Made by a program: the position numbers and the translations under genes. A stretch of 64,000 nucleotides of DNA from TMED27 sp963922705 (lineage in GTDB: Bacteria > Pseudomonadota > Alphaproteobacteria > Micavibrionales > Micavibrionaceae), in contig CAWUJS010000002.1 in NCBI GenBank assembly GCA_963922705.1, forward strand, positions 8,348 to 72,347, written 5' to 3'. The notes below the pieces were generated by a model. It was not told the origin of the DNA, searched no databases, and saw only the letters and a list, made by a program, of their open reading frames with translations. Shown one piece after another: positions 6,694 to 15,902 of this stretch. Every line of letters begins with the position of its first letter. The stretch's first letter is position 1.

Positions 6694-9003
6694 TTATCGC
6701 CGCCCCTTACCCTTTTTGGCGTTTTGTCTGGCTCGTTTTGAACGTTTTGTCTGAGATCCGGCTTGAGATTTTTTACCCTTAAACCCGCGCTTTGTTTTAA
6801 ATACCAGGCCGGGTATATCAGCGCCATTGATGCTATCTCCAGCCATTTCAAGAACAGTTGATCCGGTTAGCCCGTCAGCCTCAAGTAACTTCACCGTCAC
6901 CGAAGCGCCGAGGCGGAAAACAATTCCTGAGCGTTTGCCGATCAAAGCATGCTGATCCTCGTTATGATCGTAAAAATCATTCTTCAGAGAGCGCATGGGT
7001 ACAATTCCATCTGCACCGCTTTCATTGAGCGCAACGAAAAGCCCGAATTTCGTGACCCCTGTGATTCGCCCTTCAAAAACCGCACCGATTTTCTCCGACA
7101 GATAAGCTGCGGTAAAGCGGTCAACGGCATTTCTTTCTGCAACCATAGAGGTGCGCTCGGTCTGTGAGATATGCTCTGCGATTTCATCAATGCGTGCAAT
7201 TTCGGCCTCGTCTATACTGCCGTCACCAAGCCCGTAAGCTTTGATCAGCGAGCGATGCACAAGTAAATCCGCATAACGGCGGATAGGTGAGGTGAAATGC
7301 GCATATTTAGAAAGAGCCAAGCCAAAATGCCCTATATTTTGCGGCGCATAAACAGCTTGGGATTGAGAGCGTAAAATAACTTGTGAAATCAAGTGCGAAT
7401 ATTCAAGCTTTGCCGCTTGCTGCAAGACGCGGTTAATCATGGAAGGTTGCGCAACAGGGCCTTTGGGCATTGTAATGCCAAAACTTTCAACAAATTCCCG
7501 CACGCTATCGAGCTTATCCAGACTTGGCTTGTCATGAATACGATAGACGCAAGGATATAATTTCGGATCACGCTTATCCTCTAGAGCGCTGGCTGCTGCG
7601 ACATTGGCCAAAATCATAAACTCTTCGATCAGCTTATGAGCATCAAGCCGCGCCCGCGTTGTCACGCCAGTCATATTACCTTTATCGTCAATCACAACGC
7701 GCCGCTCGGGTAAGTCCAGATCAAGCGCGCCGCGCTTTTGCCGGGCTTTGTCGAGGGCGGCGTAAGCCTCATACAAACAAAGAATAGCATCCCCGACTTG
7801 GTCGGGGATCTCATCAAGGCTGGTGACAGATCCCCGCTTGCGCGGGGATGCTTGTTTTGTGATGTCGTAATAGTGCTGCACCTGCTCATAAATCAGCCGC
7901 GCATGAGAGCGCATAAGGCCGCGCACAAACTTATATTTTTGTAGCTTTCCATCACCATCAATCCACATATGAACGGCCAGGCAAGCGCGGTCTTCATTTG
8001 GACGGAGCGAACACAGATCATTGGATAAAGCCTCAGGCAACATCGGCACAACACGATCTGGGAAATAGGTTGAATTCCCACGCCGCTGCGCTTCATCATC
8101 AAGAGCGCTGCCATGCTTCACGTAATGCGCGACATCGGCGATTGCGACAATGAGGTGAAATCCGTCTTTCGTTTTCTCTGCAAAAACAGCATCATCAAAA
8201 TCCCTTGCATCGGCGCCATCAATAGTCACAAGGGGAATAGCACGCAAATCTTCGCGTTTTTTAATCTCTGGAACTTTTAAATTTTTGGTGTCTTTAAGGA
8301 CGGCATCGGGAAAATTCTCTATAATCCCCGCCTCATGGAGTGAGATAAGGCTAATCGCTTTGGGATCGCCTTGTTTGCCAATGACTTCGGCAACTTTCAC
8401 CTTTTTGCGTTTAAGACCTCGTGACGGCAAAACCTCACCGATAATGAGATCACCTTCTTTTGCGCCATTCAAATCGCCAGAGTTGATATCAAACTCATAT
8501 TTTGCTTTTTTATCTGCCGGCGCAAGACAAGGCCCATGCCTGGAATAACGCAGCATGCCCATGACGCGGCCTTTTTGGTCATCCTCAACAATTTTAATAA
8601 TCCGCGCCTCGTAAAATGTATCGCTTTGCCGCGAGAGACGAACAAGCGCGCGGCTATCTTCTTTGAGGCGTGCGAATGCTTTTTTATCGGGTACAATCTC
8701 GATCTTTGGCTGTGCACCTTGTACTTCTTCATTCCACGCGGTGAGCTGCGCAAAAACCGCCCCGTCGCTGGAAATTTCCGTGACTTTCACCATCCCCGCC
8801 GACGGCAAGCCATCAGGCACAGAATAAACACCGCCCGCTTGTTTGGAAATTACGCTGTCCTTTTCAAGTTGTTTCAGAATTTGTTTCAGCGCAACACGGT
8901 TTTCCCCGCCCTTGATTCCAAAGGCACGCGCAATTTCCCGCTTTGTCACCGGCTTTGGCGAGGATTGGATGAATTTCAAAATATCTGTCTGGTTAAGAGC
9001 CAT
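6694..9003 (-). CDS. rnr: Ribonuclease R
   Basis: This 769-residue 3'-5' exoribonuclease has an N-terminal winged helix (about 1-65), cold-shock domains, the RNB catalytic domain with DGADARDFDDAV near residues 260-271, and an S1 domain near the end (GAVFEGRITGVTKFGLFVAL). It ends in a basic KKGKGRR tail. It degrades structured RNA. An in-frame palindromic element at 7786-7852 adds about 22 residues (SPRKRGSVTSLDEIPDQVGD) in the linker after YEQVQHYYD, a place where family members vary in length. The protein otherwise looks intact. It starts three bases after the topA stop. Confidence 0.95.
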   Translation of the reverse strand: MALNQTDILKFIQSSPKPVTKREIARAFGIKGGENRVALKQILKQLEKDSVISKQAGGVYSVPDGLPSAGMVKVTEISSDGAVFAQLTAWNEEVQGAQPKIEIVPDKKAFARLKEDSRALVRLSRQSDTFYEARIIKIVEDDQKGRVMGMLRYSRHGPCLAPADKKAKYEFDINSGDLNGAKEGDLIIGEVLPSRGLKRKKVKVAEVIGKQGDPKAISLISLHEAGIIENFPDAVLKDTKNLKVPEIKKREDLRAIPLVTIDGADARDFDDAVFAEKTKDGFHLIVAIADVAHYVKHGSALDDEAQRRGNSTYFPDRVVPMLPEALSNDLCSLRPNEDRACLAVHMWIDGDGKLQKYKFVRGLMRSHARLIYEQVQHYYDITKQASPRKRGSVTSLDEIPDQVGDAILCLYEAYAALDKARQKRGALDLDLPERRVVIDDKGNMTGVTTRARLDAHKLIEEFMILANVAAASALEDKRDPKLYPCVYRIHDKPSLDKLDSVREFVESFGITMPKGPVAQPSMINRVLQQAAKLEYSHLISQVILRSQSQAVYAPQNIGHFGLALSKYAHFTSPIRRYADLLVHRSLIKAYGLGDGSIDEAEIARIDEIAEHISQTERTSMVAERNAVDRFTAAYLSEKIGAVFEGRITGVTKFGLFVALNESGADGIVPMRSLKNDFYDHNEDQHALIGKRSGIVFRLGASVTVKLLEADGLTGSTVLEMAGDSINGADIPGLVFKTKRGFKGKKSQAGSQTKRSKRARQNAKKGKGRR
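7786..7852. repeat. Palindromic repeat element inserted in frame in rnr
   Basis: The 67-base segment starts AGCATCCCCG and ends with its mirror CGGGGATGCT. Each end is itself a hairpin: CCCCGACTTGGTCGGGG on the left and CCCCGCTTGCGCGGGG on the right. The frame through it encodes the PRKRGS-type peptide typical of palindromic repeats that spread through alphaproteobacterial genomes, including inside genes. It is inserted without breaking the rnr frame. Confidence 0.85.
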
Positions 9004-9006
9004 TGA

Positions 9007-11529
9007 TTAGGCTTTTTTCTTGCGTTTGGCCGGAGCCTTCTTTTTCTTAGGCTTTGCTGCAGCTTCTGCTTCTTTAGCAGCTTTCGCCGCCGCTTTAGCC
9101 TCATCGCGTTTCATTTTCTCAGCAATGAGATCAACGGCACGGTTCATGCCAATCGTCATGACATCTTCATCCTTGGGGATAGAGGCAAATTTCCCGTCAT
9201 GTTGCACGAATGGCCCAAAACGCCCGATTCCGGCTTTGATCATTTTACCAGTCTCCGGGTGTTCGCCAACATCACGCGGCAATGCGAGTAACGATAAAGC
9301 CTTCTCCAGATCAACATCGGCAGGGGATAATCCTTTCGGTAATCCCTGACGCTTGGGTTTAGGTGCTTTTGGCTTGGATGGTTTGCGCGGTGCTTTTTTA
9401 CCAGCCTCTTTGGCCTCTTTTTTAGCAATCTCCCATGCCGCGATATCCTTCTCATACCCTTCCATATCCGGTTTTTCTTCCGGTGCAGGATCAATCTGCA
9501 CATAAGGGCCATAAGGTCCGCGCCTCAGAGAAACCGTGCGCCCTGTCCCTGGCTCTTCACCCAGAATTTTCGGCTCATTCGCCAGCGCCGCCATATCACT
9601 ATCTTCTTCGCCATCAGGAACAACCAGAGGCTTTGTATATTTACAGCCCTCATTATAGTTAGAGCAGCCAATGAATGCGCCGAATTTCCCAAGTTTTAAG
9701 CCAAGGCGACCATTGCCGATTGTATCCTTACACGCCTGACATTCCCGGCTTTCTTCACCTTCAGGGAAGAAGTGCGGCCCAAGATCTTCATCCAGATAAT
9801 CAATGACTTCGGTAATGGTAAGACCTTTCGCCTCATCAACCGCGGCTTTAAAATCAACCCAGAACTGCTGCAGCATTTCCTGCCAATTCACGTGCCCGCC
9901 TGCAATTGCATCTAGCTCTTCTTCAAGATTGGCAGTGAAATCATAATCCACATATTTGGTGAAGAATTTGGTCAGGAAGGTCGTAACAACCCGCCCGCGA
10001 TCACCAGGAACAAAACGACGGCTTTCCATCGACACATAATTGCGATCCCGCAAAACCTGCATGATGGATGCATAGGTCGATGGTCTACCGATTCCCATCT
10101 CTTCCAGCGCTTTGACCAGTGATGCTTCGGTATAACGCGGTGGTGGCTGTGTGAAATGCTGATTCGGTGTAACATCGACAAGCTTTGTGGAATCGCCTTC
10201 ATTCATCGGCGGTAAGCGGCGATCTTTTTGATCCTCATGCTTATCATCATCACTGCGATCTTCTGTATAAAGTTTCAGGAAACCATCGAATTTCACAACT
10301 GATCCATTGGCGCGCAAAATAACATCATCCGTTCCATCGCTGATATCAACGGCCATTTGATCCATGATAGCATTTTCCATTTGCGATGCAATTGTGCGCT
10401 TCCAGATCAGCTCATAAAGCCTGCGCTCTTTATCATCCTTCATGGGTGCGCCCTTGCGCCCCGGTATTTTGGAAAGATCAGTCGGGCGAATCGCTTCATG
10501 GGCTTCTTGCGCGTTTTTAGCCTTTGATTTGTATAGGCGCGGGGCGTTCGGCACATATTGATCACCATACTCCCCCTTAATCACAGAACGCGCCTGTGCA
10601 ACCGCTTCGCCAGACAAAGTTGTTCCATCCGTACGCATATAGGTGATAAAACCTGCCTCGTATAAGCTTTGCGCAGTACGCATCGTCTGTGAGGCACTCA
10701 TACCAAGTTTTCGCGATGCTTCCATTTGCAATGAGGATGTAATAAACGGCGCAGCCGGATTACGGCGCTTTTCTTTACGTTCAATTTTTTGAATAGAGAG
10801 GTTTTTATTGCGGATTCGCTCTTCGGCTTTCTTCGCATCCTCTTCCGATCCGATATCCAGCTTGCCCAGCTTATTGCCCGATAAATGAGTCAGACGCGCT
10901 GTGAATGGAATACCATCGGATGTGTGCAGCTTTGTTTCGATGCTCCAATATTCTTGCGCATTAAAAACTTCAATTTCCGCTTCTCTTTCGCAAATCAAAC
11001 GCAGCGCAACCGATTGCACTCGCCCCGCAGAACGCGATCCGGGAAGCTTGCGCCAAAGAACAGGCGAGAGGTTAAATCCAACCAGATAATCCAAAGCGCG
11101 GCGTGCAAGATAAGCATTGATCAAAGGCTGATCCAGTGAACGGCTGCTCTGGAATGCCTCGGTAATTGCTTTTTTGGTGATCTCATTGAATGTAACGCGC
11201 TTAATGTCTTTGCCTGCTGTCAAATCAGCATCTTGCAAAATTTCCTGAATATGCCAGGCAATCGCCTCTCCTTCTCTATCCGGGTCAGGCGCGAGCCATA
11301 TCGCACTGGCTTTTTTCACCGCACGCTTGATGTCATTGACATGTTTTGATGATCGCTCCCCAAGCTCCCACTTCATCGCAAAATTTTCATCGGGGAGAAC
11401 AGAGCCGTCTTTATTAACCAGATCACGCACATGCCCAAAGCTGGCCAGCACTTCATAATCGCCGCCCAAATATCCGCCAATCTTTTTGGCTTTTGCGGGA
11501 GATTCAACAATGACGAGGTTATTTGTCAT
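9007..11529 (-). CDS. topA: DNA topoisomerase I
   Basis: The 840-residue type IA topoisomerase begins with the Toprim domain (NNLVIVESPAKAKKIGGYLG; later DPDREGEAIAWH). The catalytic tyrosine lies in YEAGFITYMRTDGT, about residue 296. Towards the C-terminus there is a four-cysteine zinc motif (CQACKDTIGNGR...CSNYNEGC), then GRFGPFVQHDGKF repeats and a Lys-rich tail. It relaxes negative supercoils. It heads topA-rnr-rpmG; dprA lies upstream, with a palindromic repeat between. Confidence 0.97.
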   Translation of the reverse strand: MTNNLVIVESPAKAKKIGGYLGGDYEVLASFGHVRDLVNKDGSVLPDENFAMKWELGERSSKHVNDIKRAVKKASAIWLAPDPDREGEAIAWHIQEILQDADLTAGKDIKRVTFNEITKKAITEAFQSSRSLDQPLINAYLARRALDYLVGFNLSPVLWRKLPGSRSAGRVQSVALRLICEREAEIEVFNAQEYWSIETKLHTSDGIPFTARLTHLSGNKLGKLDIGSEEDAKKAEERIRNKNLSIQKIERKEKRRNPAAPFITSSLQMEASRKLGMSASQTMRTAQSLYEAGFITYMRTDGTTLSGEAVAQARSVIKGEYGDQYVPNAPRLYKSKAKNAQEAHEAIRPTDLSKIPGRKGAPMKDDKERRLYELIWKRTIASQMENAIMDQMAVDISDGTDDVILRANGSVVKFDGFLKLYTEDRSDDDKHEDQKDRRLPPMNEGDSTKLVDVTPNQHFTQPPPRYTEASLVKALEEMGIGRPSTYASIMQVLRDRNYVSMESRRFVPGDRGRVVTTFLTKFFTKYVDYDFTANLEEELDAIAGGHVNWQEMLQQFWVDFKAAVDEAKGLTITEVIDYLDEDLGPHFFPEGEESRECQACKDTIGNGRLGLKLGKFGAFIGCSNYNEGCKYTKPLVVPDGEEDSDMAALANEPKILGEEPGTGRTVSLRRGPYGPYVQIDPAPEEKPDMEGYEKDIAAWEIAKKEAKEAGKKAPRKPSKPKAPKPKRQGLPKGLSPADVDLEKALSLLALPRDVGEHPETGKMIKAGIGRFGPFVQHDGKFASIPKDEDVMTIGMNRAVDLIAEKMKRDEAKAAAKAAKEAEAAAKPKKKKAPAKRKKKA

Positions 11530-11573
11530 TTCATTTTAATTCCTTATTAAGCAGCAAAGCCGCAATATTACTT

Positions 11574-11660
11574 ACCACAGTGAACACAGAAGAAAAACAC
11601 AGGGGCAATCATTTTTAAAACACAAAATGCTCCTGTGTTGCATCTGTGTCTTCTGTGGTT
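11574..11660. repeat. Palindromic ACCACAG...CTGTGGT repeat
   Basis: ACCACAGTGAACACAGAAG at 11574-11592 faces CTTCTGTGGTT-type sequence ending at 11660, with further pairing of ACACAGG and CCTGTGT. The whole folds into a long hairpin between topA and dprA. A single-arm relative occurs at 46325-46360, so this is a dispersed family and not a terminator unique to this site. Confidence 0.75.
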
Positions 11661-11690
11661 GTTTTTTGTAATGCCTGCGGCGTTTAAAAT

Positions 11691-12836
11691 CTATTCTATG
11701 TCCAACAAGCTAATCCTATTACCAGGCAAACGTTTTACACGCCCTGCCAACTCCAGTTCCAGCAAAATTGTTTGTAAGACCGGAATGCTCATATGGCATG
11801 CACGGAAAAGTTCGTCAACTGTAACAGGTGCAAATGATAAATTCTCAAGAACCGTTTCTTGTGCATTTTGCGGGATATCTTCATTGGCGGGAGGCGGGCT
11901 TTCAAAACTAGGTTTTACTGGAATAGGTTCACGCAGGCCTGTCCCGTGAAAGTTTAAAATTGCCTCTAGAATATCATCTGCATTTCGAATGAGGGTTGCG
12001 CCTTCGCGGATCAAATGATTGGGACCATGCGCCCGGGGATCAAACGGTGAGCCTGGCACAGCCATCACTTCCCGCCCCTGCTCTCCAGCAAGCCGCGCGG
12101 AGATGAGAGAGCCTGAACGCATGGTTGCCTCGACAACAATTGTGGCGCGAGAGAGACCTGATACAATACGGTTACGTTTGGGGAAATGCCGCGCTTGCGG
12201 TGATGTTCCAAACGGACTTTCCGCAAGGATAAGACCCTGATCCCTGATATGTTCAAAAAGTTGTGTATTTTCCTGTGGGTAGATCACGTCAATGCCGCCC
12301 GCCACCACGGCAATTGTTCCTGTGGATAGCGCCCCCTTATGTGCTGCCGTATCAATACCGCGTGCCAGACCTGAGACAACAATTTGGTTGCGCGCCCCTA
12401 AATCACGGGCAATTTTTTCAGCCATTTTTCGCCCATTCAGCGATGCATTCCGTGCGCCCACCATGGCAATACAGCTTTGGGAAAGAATCTCAAGATTACC
12501 GAGATAAGATAAGACAGGCGGCGCATCATCACAGGCCGCAAGCATTGAGGGGTATGTATCACAGGCCGTCGTCACAATATCCCCGCCAAAGCGATGCAAC
12601 GCTTCATATTCGCGTTCTATTGCAGAAAGCGCGGGCGCTTTAAGCGGTTTTTTCCGTCCGCCACGTGAAGCCAGTGCAGGAAGTGCATCCAGCGCATTAC
12701 CGGCCGAACCGAAACGCTCAATCAGCTTGTAAAAGGTGATCGGGCCGACATTTTCGGTGCGAAATAGTCGCACCCAGTTGAGCTTTTCAGCATCAGGTAA
12801 AGGCACTGCACTGTGTTTCTTATTAAACATTTTCAT
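11691..12836 (-). CDS. dprA: DNA processing protein DprA
   Basis: The 381-residue protein carries the Rossmann-like DprA core: AMVGARNASLNGRKMAEKIA, VVSGLARGIDTAAHKGAL, FPKRNRIVSGLS and a conserved VEATMRSGSLISARLA-type segment. An N-terminal SAM-like region (about 15-75) and a C-terminal winged-helix (about 315-380) flank it. In known systems DprA loads RecA on incoming single-stranded DNA in natural transformation. Presence alone does not prove competence. It sits between plsY and topA. Confidence 0.95.
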   Translation of the reverse strand: MKMFNKKHSAVPLPDAEKLNWVRLFRTENVGPITFYKLIERFGSAGNALDALPALASRGGRKKPLKAPALSAIEREYEALHRFGGDIVTTACDTYPSMLAACDDAPPVLSYLGNLEILSQSCIAMVGARNASLNGRKMAEKIARDLGARNQIVVSGLARGIDTAAHKGALSTGTIAVVAGGIDVIYPQENTQLFEHIRDQGLILAESPFGTSPQARHFPKRNRIVSGLSRATIVVEATMRSGSLISARLAGEQGREVMAVPGSPFDPRAHGPNHLIREGATLIRNADDILEAILNFHGTGLREPIPVKPSFESPPPANEDIPQNAQETVLENLSFAPVTVDELFRACHMSIPVLQTILLELELAGRVKRLPGNRISLLDIE

Positions 12837-12844
12837 CCTTTTTT

Positions 12845-12915
12845 ACACGTGAGTTAGCCAGAGACAGCGGAGTTGTTAAAATAATATCTCTGTTTATCTA
12901 CGTTATCTCACATGT
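12845..12915. repeat. Imperfect palindromic repeat between dprA and plsY
   Basis: ACACGTGAGTTAGCCAGAGA at the left end is an imperfect reverse complement of the right end ...CTACGTTATCTCACATGT (12898-12915). It fills almost the whole 82-base spacer. It differs in sequence from the neighbouring palindromic elements. Confidence 0.6.
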
Positions 12916-12918
12916 CCA

Positions 12919-13617
12919 TTAATTCTTAGTCCCTATCTTTGGCTCAACGCCTTTCAAAAGCCGCTTGATATTCTCTTTATGTCGCCAGAAGACAAGCATA
13001 GCAATCAGGATTGTAACCAAAGCCGGCATAGCGCCATAAATCAGCAACGTTGTCAAAGGTACAAATGCAACAGCAACTAAGGCCGAAAGTGAGGATATCC
13101 GAAAGAACCCGGCGACAATCCCCCACGTGACGCAAGCCACAAAACCCGCCCAAGGTAGTGCCGCCAGTAAAACGCCAAGTGTCGTTGCTACCCCTTTGCC
13201 GCCTTTAAATTTAAGCCAGACAGGATAACAGTGGCCAATAATGGCACACAGCCCAATCAGCGTTAAATAAAGATGCAGATCTTCGAGACTGTCGCGGAAT
13301 ACTATGAAAGCAAAAATAATCGGAGGAACAGGTTTTAGAAAATCCAGACAGAGTGTTGCAAAGGCCAGCGGCTTTCCATGCGCTCTTAAAACATTCGTCG
13401 CCCCGATATTCCCCGAGCCTGTTTGACGGATGTCACCTTTGCCCAAAATCTTTGTTAAAATAAACCCGAACGGAATGGAACCTAGCAAGTAGGCAAAAGG
13501 GATATAGCCTAAAGTCATAAAAATTATAAAAATTACATGGAAAAAGCTATATCCGTTATAGTAACTAATCATGTTCGGGATTTCTGCAAATAATTCAAAT
13601 AAACTAAGCTCCATCAA
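12919..13617 (-). CDS. plsY: Acyl-phosphate:glycerol-3-phosphate acyltransferase PlsY
   Basis: This multi-pass membrane protein carries the PlsY motifs LLGSIPFGFILTK, GSGNIGATNVLR and GHCYPVWLKFKGGKGVATTLG. It makes lysophosphatidate, the first step of phospholipid synthesis. The open frame of 232 residues is about 35 longer than usual at the N-terminus. Internal starts (MISYYNGY, or MTLGYIPFAYLLG) could be the true ones; I kept the longest frame. In many alphaproteobacteria plsY follows pyrC; here pyrC is missing and a palindromic repeat separates plsY from pyrB. Confidence 0.93.
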   Translation of the reverse strand: MMELSLFELFAEIPNMISYYNGYSFFHVIFIIFMTLGYIPFAYLLGSIPFGFILTKILGKGDIRQTGSGNIGATNVLRAHGKPLAFATLCLDFLKPVPPIIFAFIVFRDSLEDLHLYLTLIGLCAIIGHCYPVWLKFKGGKGVATTLGVLLAALPWAGFVACVTWGIVAGFFRISSLSALVAVAFVPLTTLLIYGAMPALVTILIAMLVFWRHKENIKRLLKGVEPKIGTKN

Positions 13618-13630
13618 TCACCCACCCTAA

Positions 13631-13712
13631 CGTCATTGCGAGCGTAGCGAAGCAATCTTGTTAGCATTCCAGGGATTACTTCGACCAAAATAAATTTGGT
13701 CTCGCAATGACG
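13631..13712. repeat. CGTCATTGCGAG palindromic repeat between plsY and pyrB
   Basis: CGTCATTGCGAG at the left end is mirrored exactly by CTCGCAATGACG at 13701-13712. An inner CCAAAATAAATTTGG hairpin lies near the right end. This TCATTGCGAG type is a widespread intergenic repeat in alphaproteobacteria, Rickettsiales included. It sits where pyrC would be expected. Confidence 0.85.
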
Positions 13713-13729
13713 GTATCCGAGATTATTTG

Positions 13730-14644
13730 TCATGATCCTCCACCCACCAGAATATCAAGCACGGCCATCCTCGTTGGAATACCATTTTTCACCTGTTTTA
13801 AAATCAAGCTCCGTGAAGGGTCTTCTGCCACGCTATCTTCCATCTGGACATTCCTAACCAATGGCCCTGGATCCATGACAATTGCTTTGGGGCAGTACTC
13901 ATCCAATTTTGCAAGCGTCACGCCAAATTCATTAAAATAAGCTGCATCAGAAGCAATCAGAGCCGTATCCATGCGTTCTTTTTGCAAGCGAATAGTCATA
14001 ACAACATCACTACCCGGAAGCCCGTCATCAAGAGAATTGAATGTCTCAACATCAGATACAACAAGCTTTTCCGGCATTAAAACATCCGGTGCAATCACGC
14101 GCACATTCGCACCCATCTTTGTCAAAAGCTGCATGTTCGAGCTTGCTACGCGGCTATGGGCAATATCCCCGATAATCGTAACATTCAAACCCTCAAGAGA
14201 GCCAAAATGCTGATGCATTGTTAAAGCATCCAGCAAAGCTTGTGTTGGATGTTCCCGCCAGCTATCACCACCATTAATTACTGGGCAATGCGCACGCGAA
14301 GCTACGAATTTCGGCGCACCGAATTCTGAATGCCTTAGGACAATAGCGTCGGGCTGCATGGCGCATAAAGTATCAATCGTATCGATAAAATTCTCACCTT
14401 TGGAAAGAGAACTTGTCTCGGGGTTCCAATTAATAATATCCGCGCCCAGACGTTTTGCCGCCATTTCAAAAGACGTCAAAGTGCGCGTGGAATCTTCAAA
14501 GAAAAGATGTAAAATAATTTTACCATCTAGTTTCTGCTGATCCCATTTGCCAAGGGCAAGTCCTTCTGCATAATATTGCGCACGGTCTAAAATCGTATCA
14601 ATCTGATCCGCATCCAGCTCATCTATGCCTAAAAGATGTTTCAT
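13730..14644 (-). CDS. pyrB: Aspartate carbamoyltransferase catalytic subunit
   Basis: The 304-residue enzyme joins carbamoyl phosphate and aspartate in pyrimidine synthesis. The carbamoyl-phosphate loop FEDSTRTLTSFE lies at about 49-60; SLSKGENFIDT and HPTQALLDALTM follow in order; the aspartate-domain loop is weaker (TIRLQKERM). Length and motifs are normal. It is followed on its strand by plsY. pyrC, the usual partner, is not in the window. Confidence 0.96.
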   Translation of the reverse strand: MKHLLGIDELDADQIDTILDRAQYYAEGLALGKWDQQKLDGKIILHLFFEDSTRTLTSFEMAAKRLGADIINWNPETSSLSKGENFIDTIDTLCAMQPDAIVLRHSEFGAPKFVASRAHCPVINGGDSWREHPTQALLDALTMHQHFGSLEGLNVTIIGDIAHSRVASSNMQLLTKMGANVRVIAPDVLMPEKLVVSDVETFNSLDDGLPGSDVVMTIRLQKERMDTALIASDAAYFNEFGVTLAKLDEYCPKAIVMDPGPLVRNVQMEDSVAEDPSRSLILKQVKNGIPTRMAVLDILVGGGS

Positions 14645-14682
14645 AAATTACTTTCTTAAAAATTTAGGTGCTGAATCGTACA

Positions 14683-15225
14683 TTAAAGAATATGTTTTAA
14701 AAAAGGAAGAAATTGGTAAATAGAGGCGGTAAAAATACCAACGCAAAAACCGGGGCCAGCGGGGATGGAAAAATGCGATAGCTTTCCGGTGTCCTGTTCC
14801 TGCATTTTTTTATAATATAAAACGCAAAGACTATGGATAATCCCGGCAAAGGCACCAATGGCAATCGCCAGCAAAATACCTTGTGATCCAAGCCAAACAC
14901 CACCAGCCGCCACCAATTTCACATCACCAAGGCCGAGCGTATCTTGTTTATAGATTTTGTTGCCCGCCAATCGAATACCATATAACAGCCCCCCGCCAAT
15001 AATGGCGCCCAATACCATACCCTCAAAGGAAAGCCATGAAAAAGCTGTCAAGCTATGAAAGATTATCCCACATGCTGCAAGTCCTGCATTATATATATTC
15101 GGCAAAAGACCGATTTTTAAGTCAATCACGGATAAAACAATAAGCAAGACAAAGGCCAAAGCAAGACATAGCAAAGTAAAAGTTTCCAGAATCATAGAGT
15201 GATTGCCATTTATCTCTTTAGTCAA
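14683..15225 (-). CDS. A24 prepilin peptidase (CpaA/TadV-like)
   Basis: The 180-residue protein has about five membrane segments and the two catalytic aspartates of the A24 family: one in SVIDLKIGLLPN (about residue 36) and one in LGLGDVKLVAAGG (about residue 102). The N-terminal methyltransferase domain of PilD is absent, so it is the short CpaA/TadV type that cleaves Flp or other pilin leaders. No pilin or tad gene is next to it. An ATG at residue 11 (MILETF) is an alternative start. Confidence 0.85.
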   Translation of the reverse strand: MTKEINGNHSMILETFTLLCLALAFVLLIVLSVIDLKIGLLPNIYNAGLAACGIIFHSLTAFSWLSFEGMVLGAIIGGGLLYGIRLAGNKIYKQDTLGLGDVKLVAAGGVWLGSQGILLAIAIGAFAGIIHSLCVLYYKKMQEQDTGKLSHFSIPAGPGFCVGIFTASIYQFLPFLKHIL

Positions 15226-15375
15226 AGTATGCTAAATACACAATTGAGCTCTAACTCACAATTATCAAGTAAGGAATGATTCACTGCTAATCGCCGGCCT
15301 AGTACGTGAAATTGTTTACACGGCTGAAAATATCCCGGAATTTAAGAACCTTACCCGAACCTATAGATATAGAAT

Positions 15376-15430
15376 AAAAAGGCCCGGCTCATCATTAAAT
15401 CAGGATAAAGGATGACAAGCCGGGCTTTTG
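15376..15430 (-). terminator. Terminator downstream of the 56-aa ORF
   Basis: GCCCGGCTCATC (15382-15393) pairs with GATG-ACA-AGCCGGGC (15411-15425). On the minus strand the stem is followed by CTTTTTATTC, and on the plus strand by TTTTG. It most likely ends the minus-strand small ORF transcript just upstream of it. Confidence 0.65.
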
Positions 15431-15495
15431 AAAGTGCCTGCTTTTCAGGGGTTCACGGTAGGGTAAGGGCAAGCAGGCGTGGGTATTTTTAAAAT

Positions 15496-15666
15496 CTAGC
15501 GGTGATGTTGTTGATTTTGATCACTATGCAACACATCAAAAATATCATCGTGGCCATCTACAAAATCGTTTAAACGCGATAACTCAAAGGCTTTACGTTC
15601 CAATATAGAAATATCAAAAACTTTTGATTGTATCGTATTATTATTCGTTTTTATTGATTGACGCAT
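15496..15666 (-). CDS. Small protein of 56 residues, unknown
   Basis: An ATG at 15664-15666 is preceded by AAAGGTGAT, a strong ribosome site. The frame runs 56 codons to TAG at 15496-15498. The product begins MRQSIKTNNN, contains FDISILERKAFELSRLNDF and ends DQNQQHHR. It is acidic in the second half and has no membrane segment. A terminator hairpin 70 bases downstream supports a small independent transcript. I know no family. Confidence 0.6.
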   Translation of the reverse strand: MRQSIKTNNNTIQSKVFDISILERKAFELSRLNDFVDGHDDIFDVLHSDQNQQHHR

Positions 15667-15902
15667 ATCATCACCTTTTCGTTATAGTCTGTTTGTTGTG
15701 TAAATATTATTTGCGAAAAATATGCCAAAAGCCGTGCGTAAAAAATTGTTTTACAAACAGTGTCTTACGCTAAGATTGTATTTTTTATAAAAGCGGCAAA
15801 AATATACATAAGAAAAAAATTCCCAGTACAACCCGGCAAAAGTTTACCCTTTGCCAAGTTTAGGCTATCCTAAAAGATGCCTAATCTATAAAATGGTCTC
15901 CA

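Noticed and set aside
8536..9006. 156-codon plus-strand frame inside rnr
   Set aside because: It is antisense to rnr. No family resemblance.
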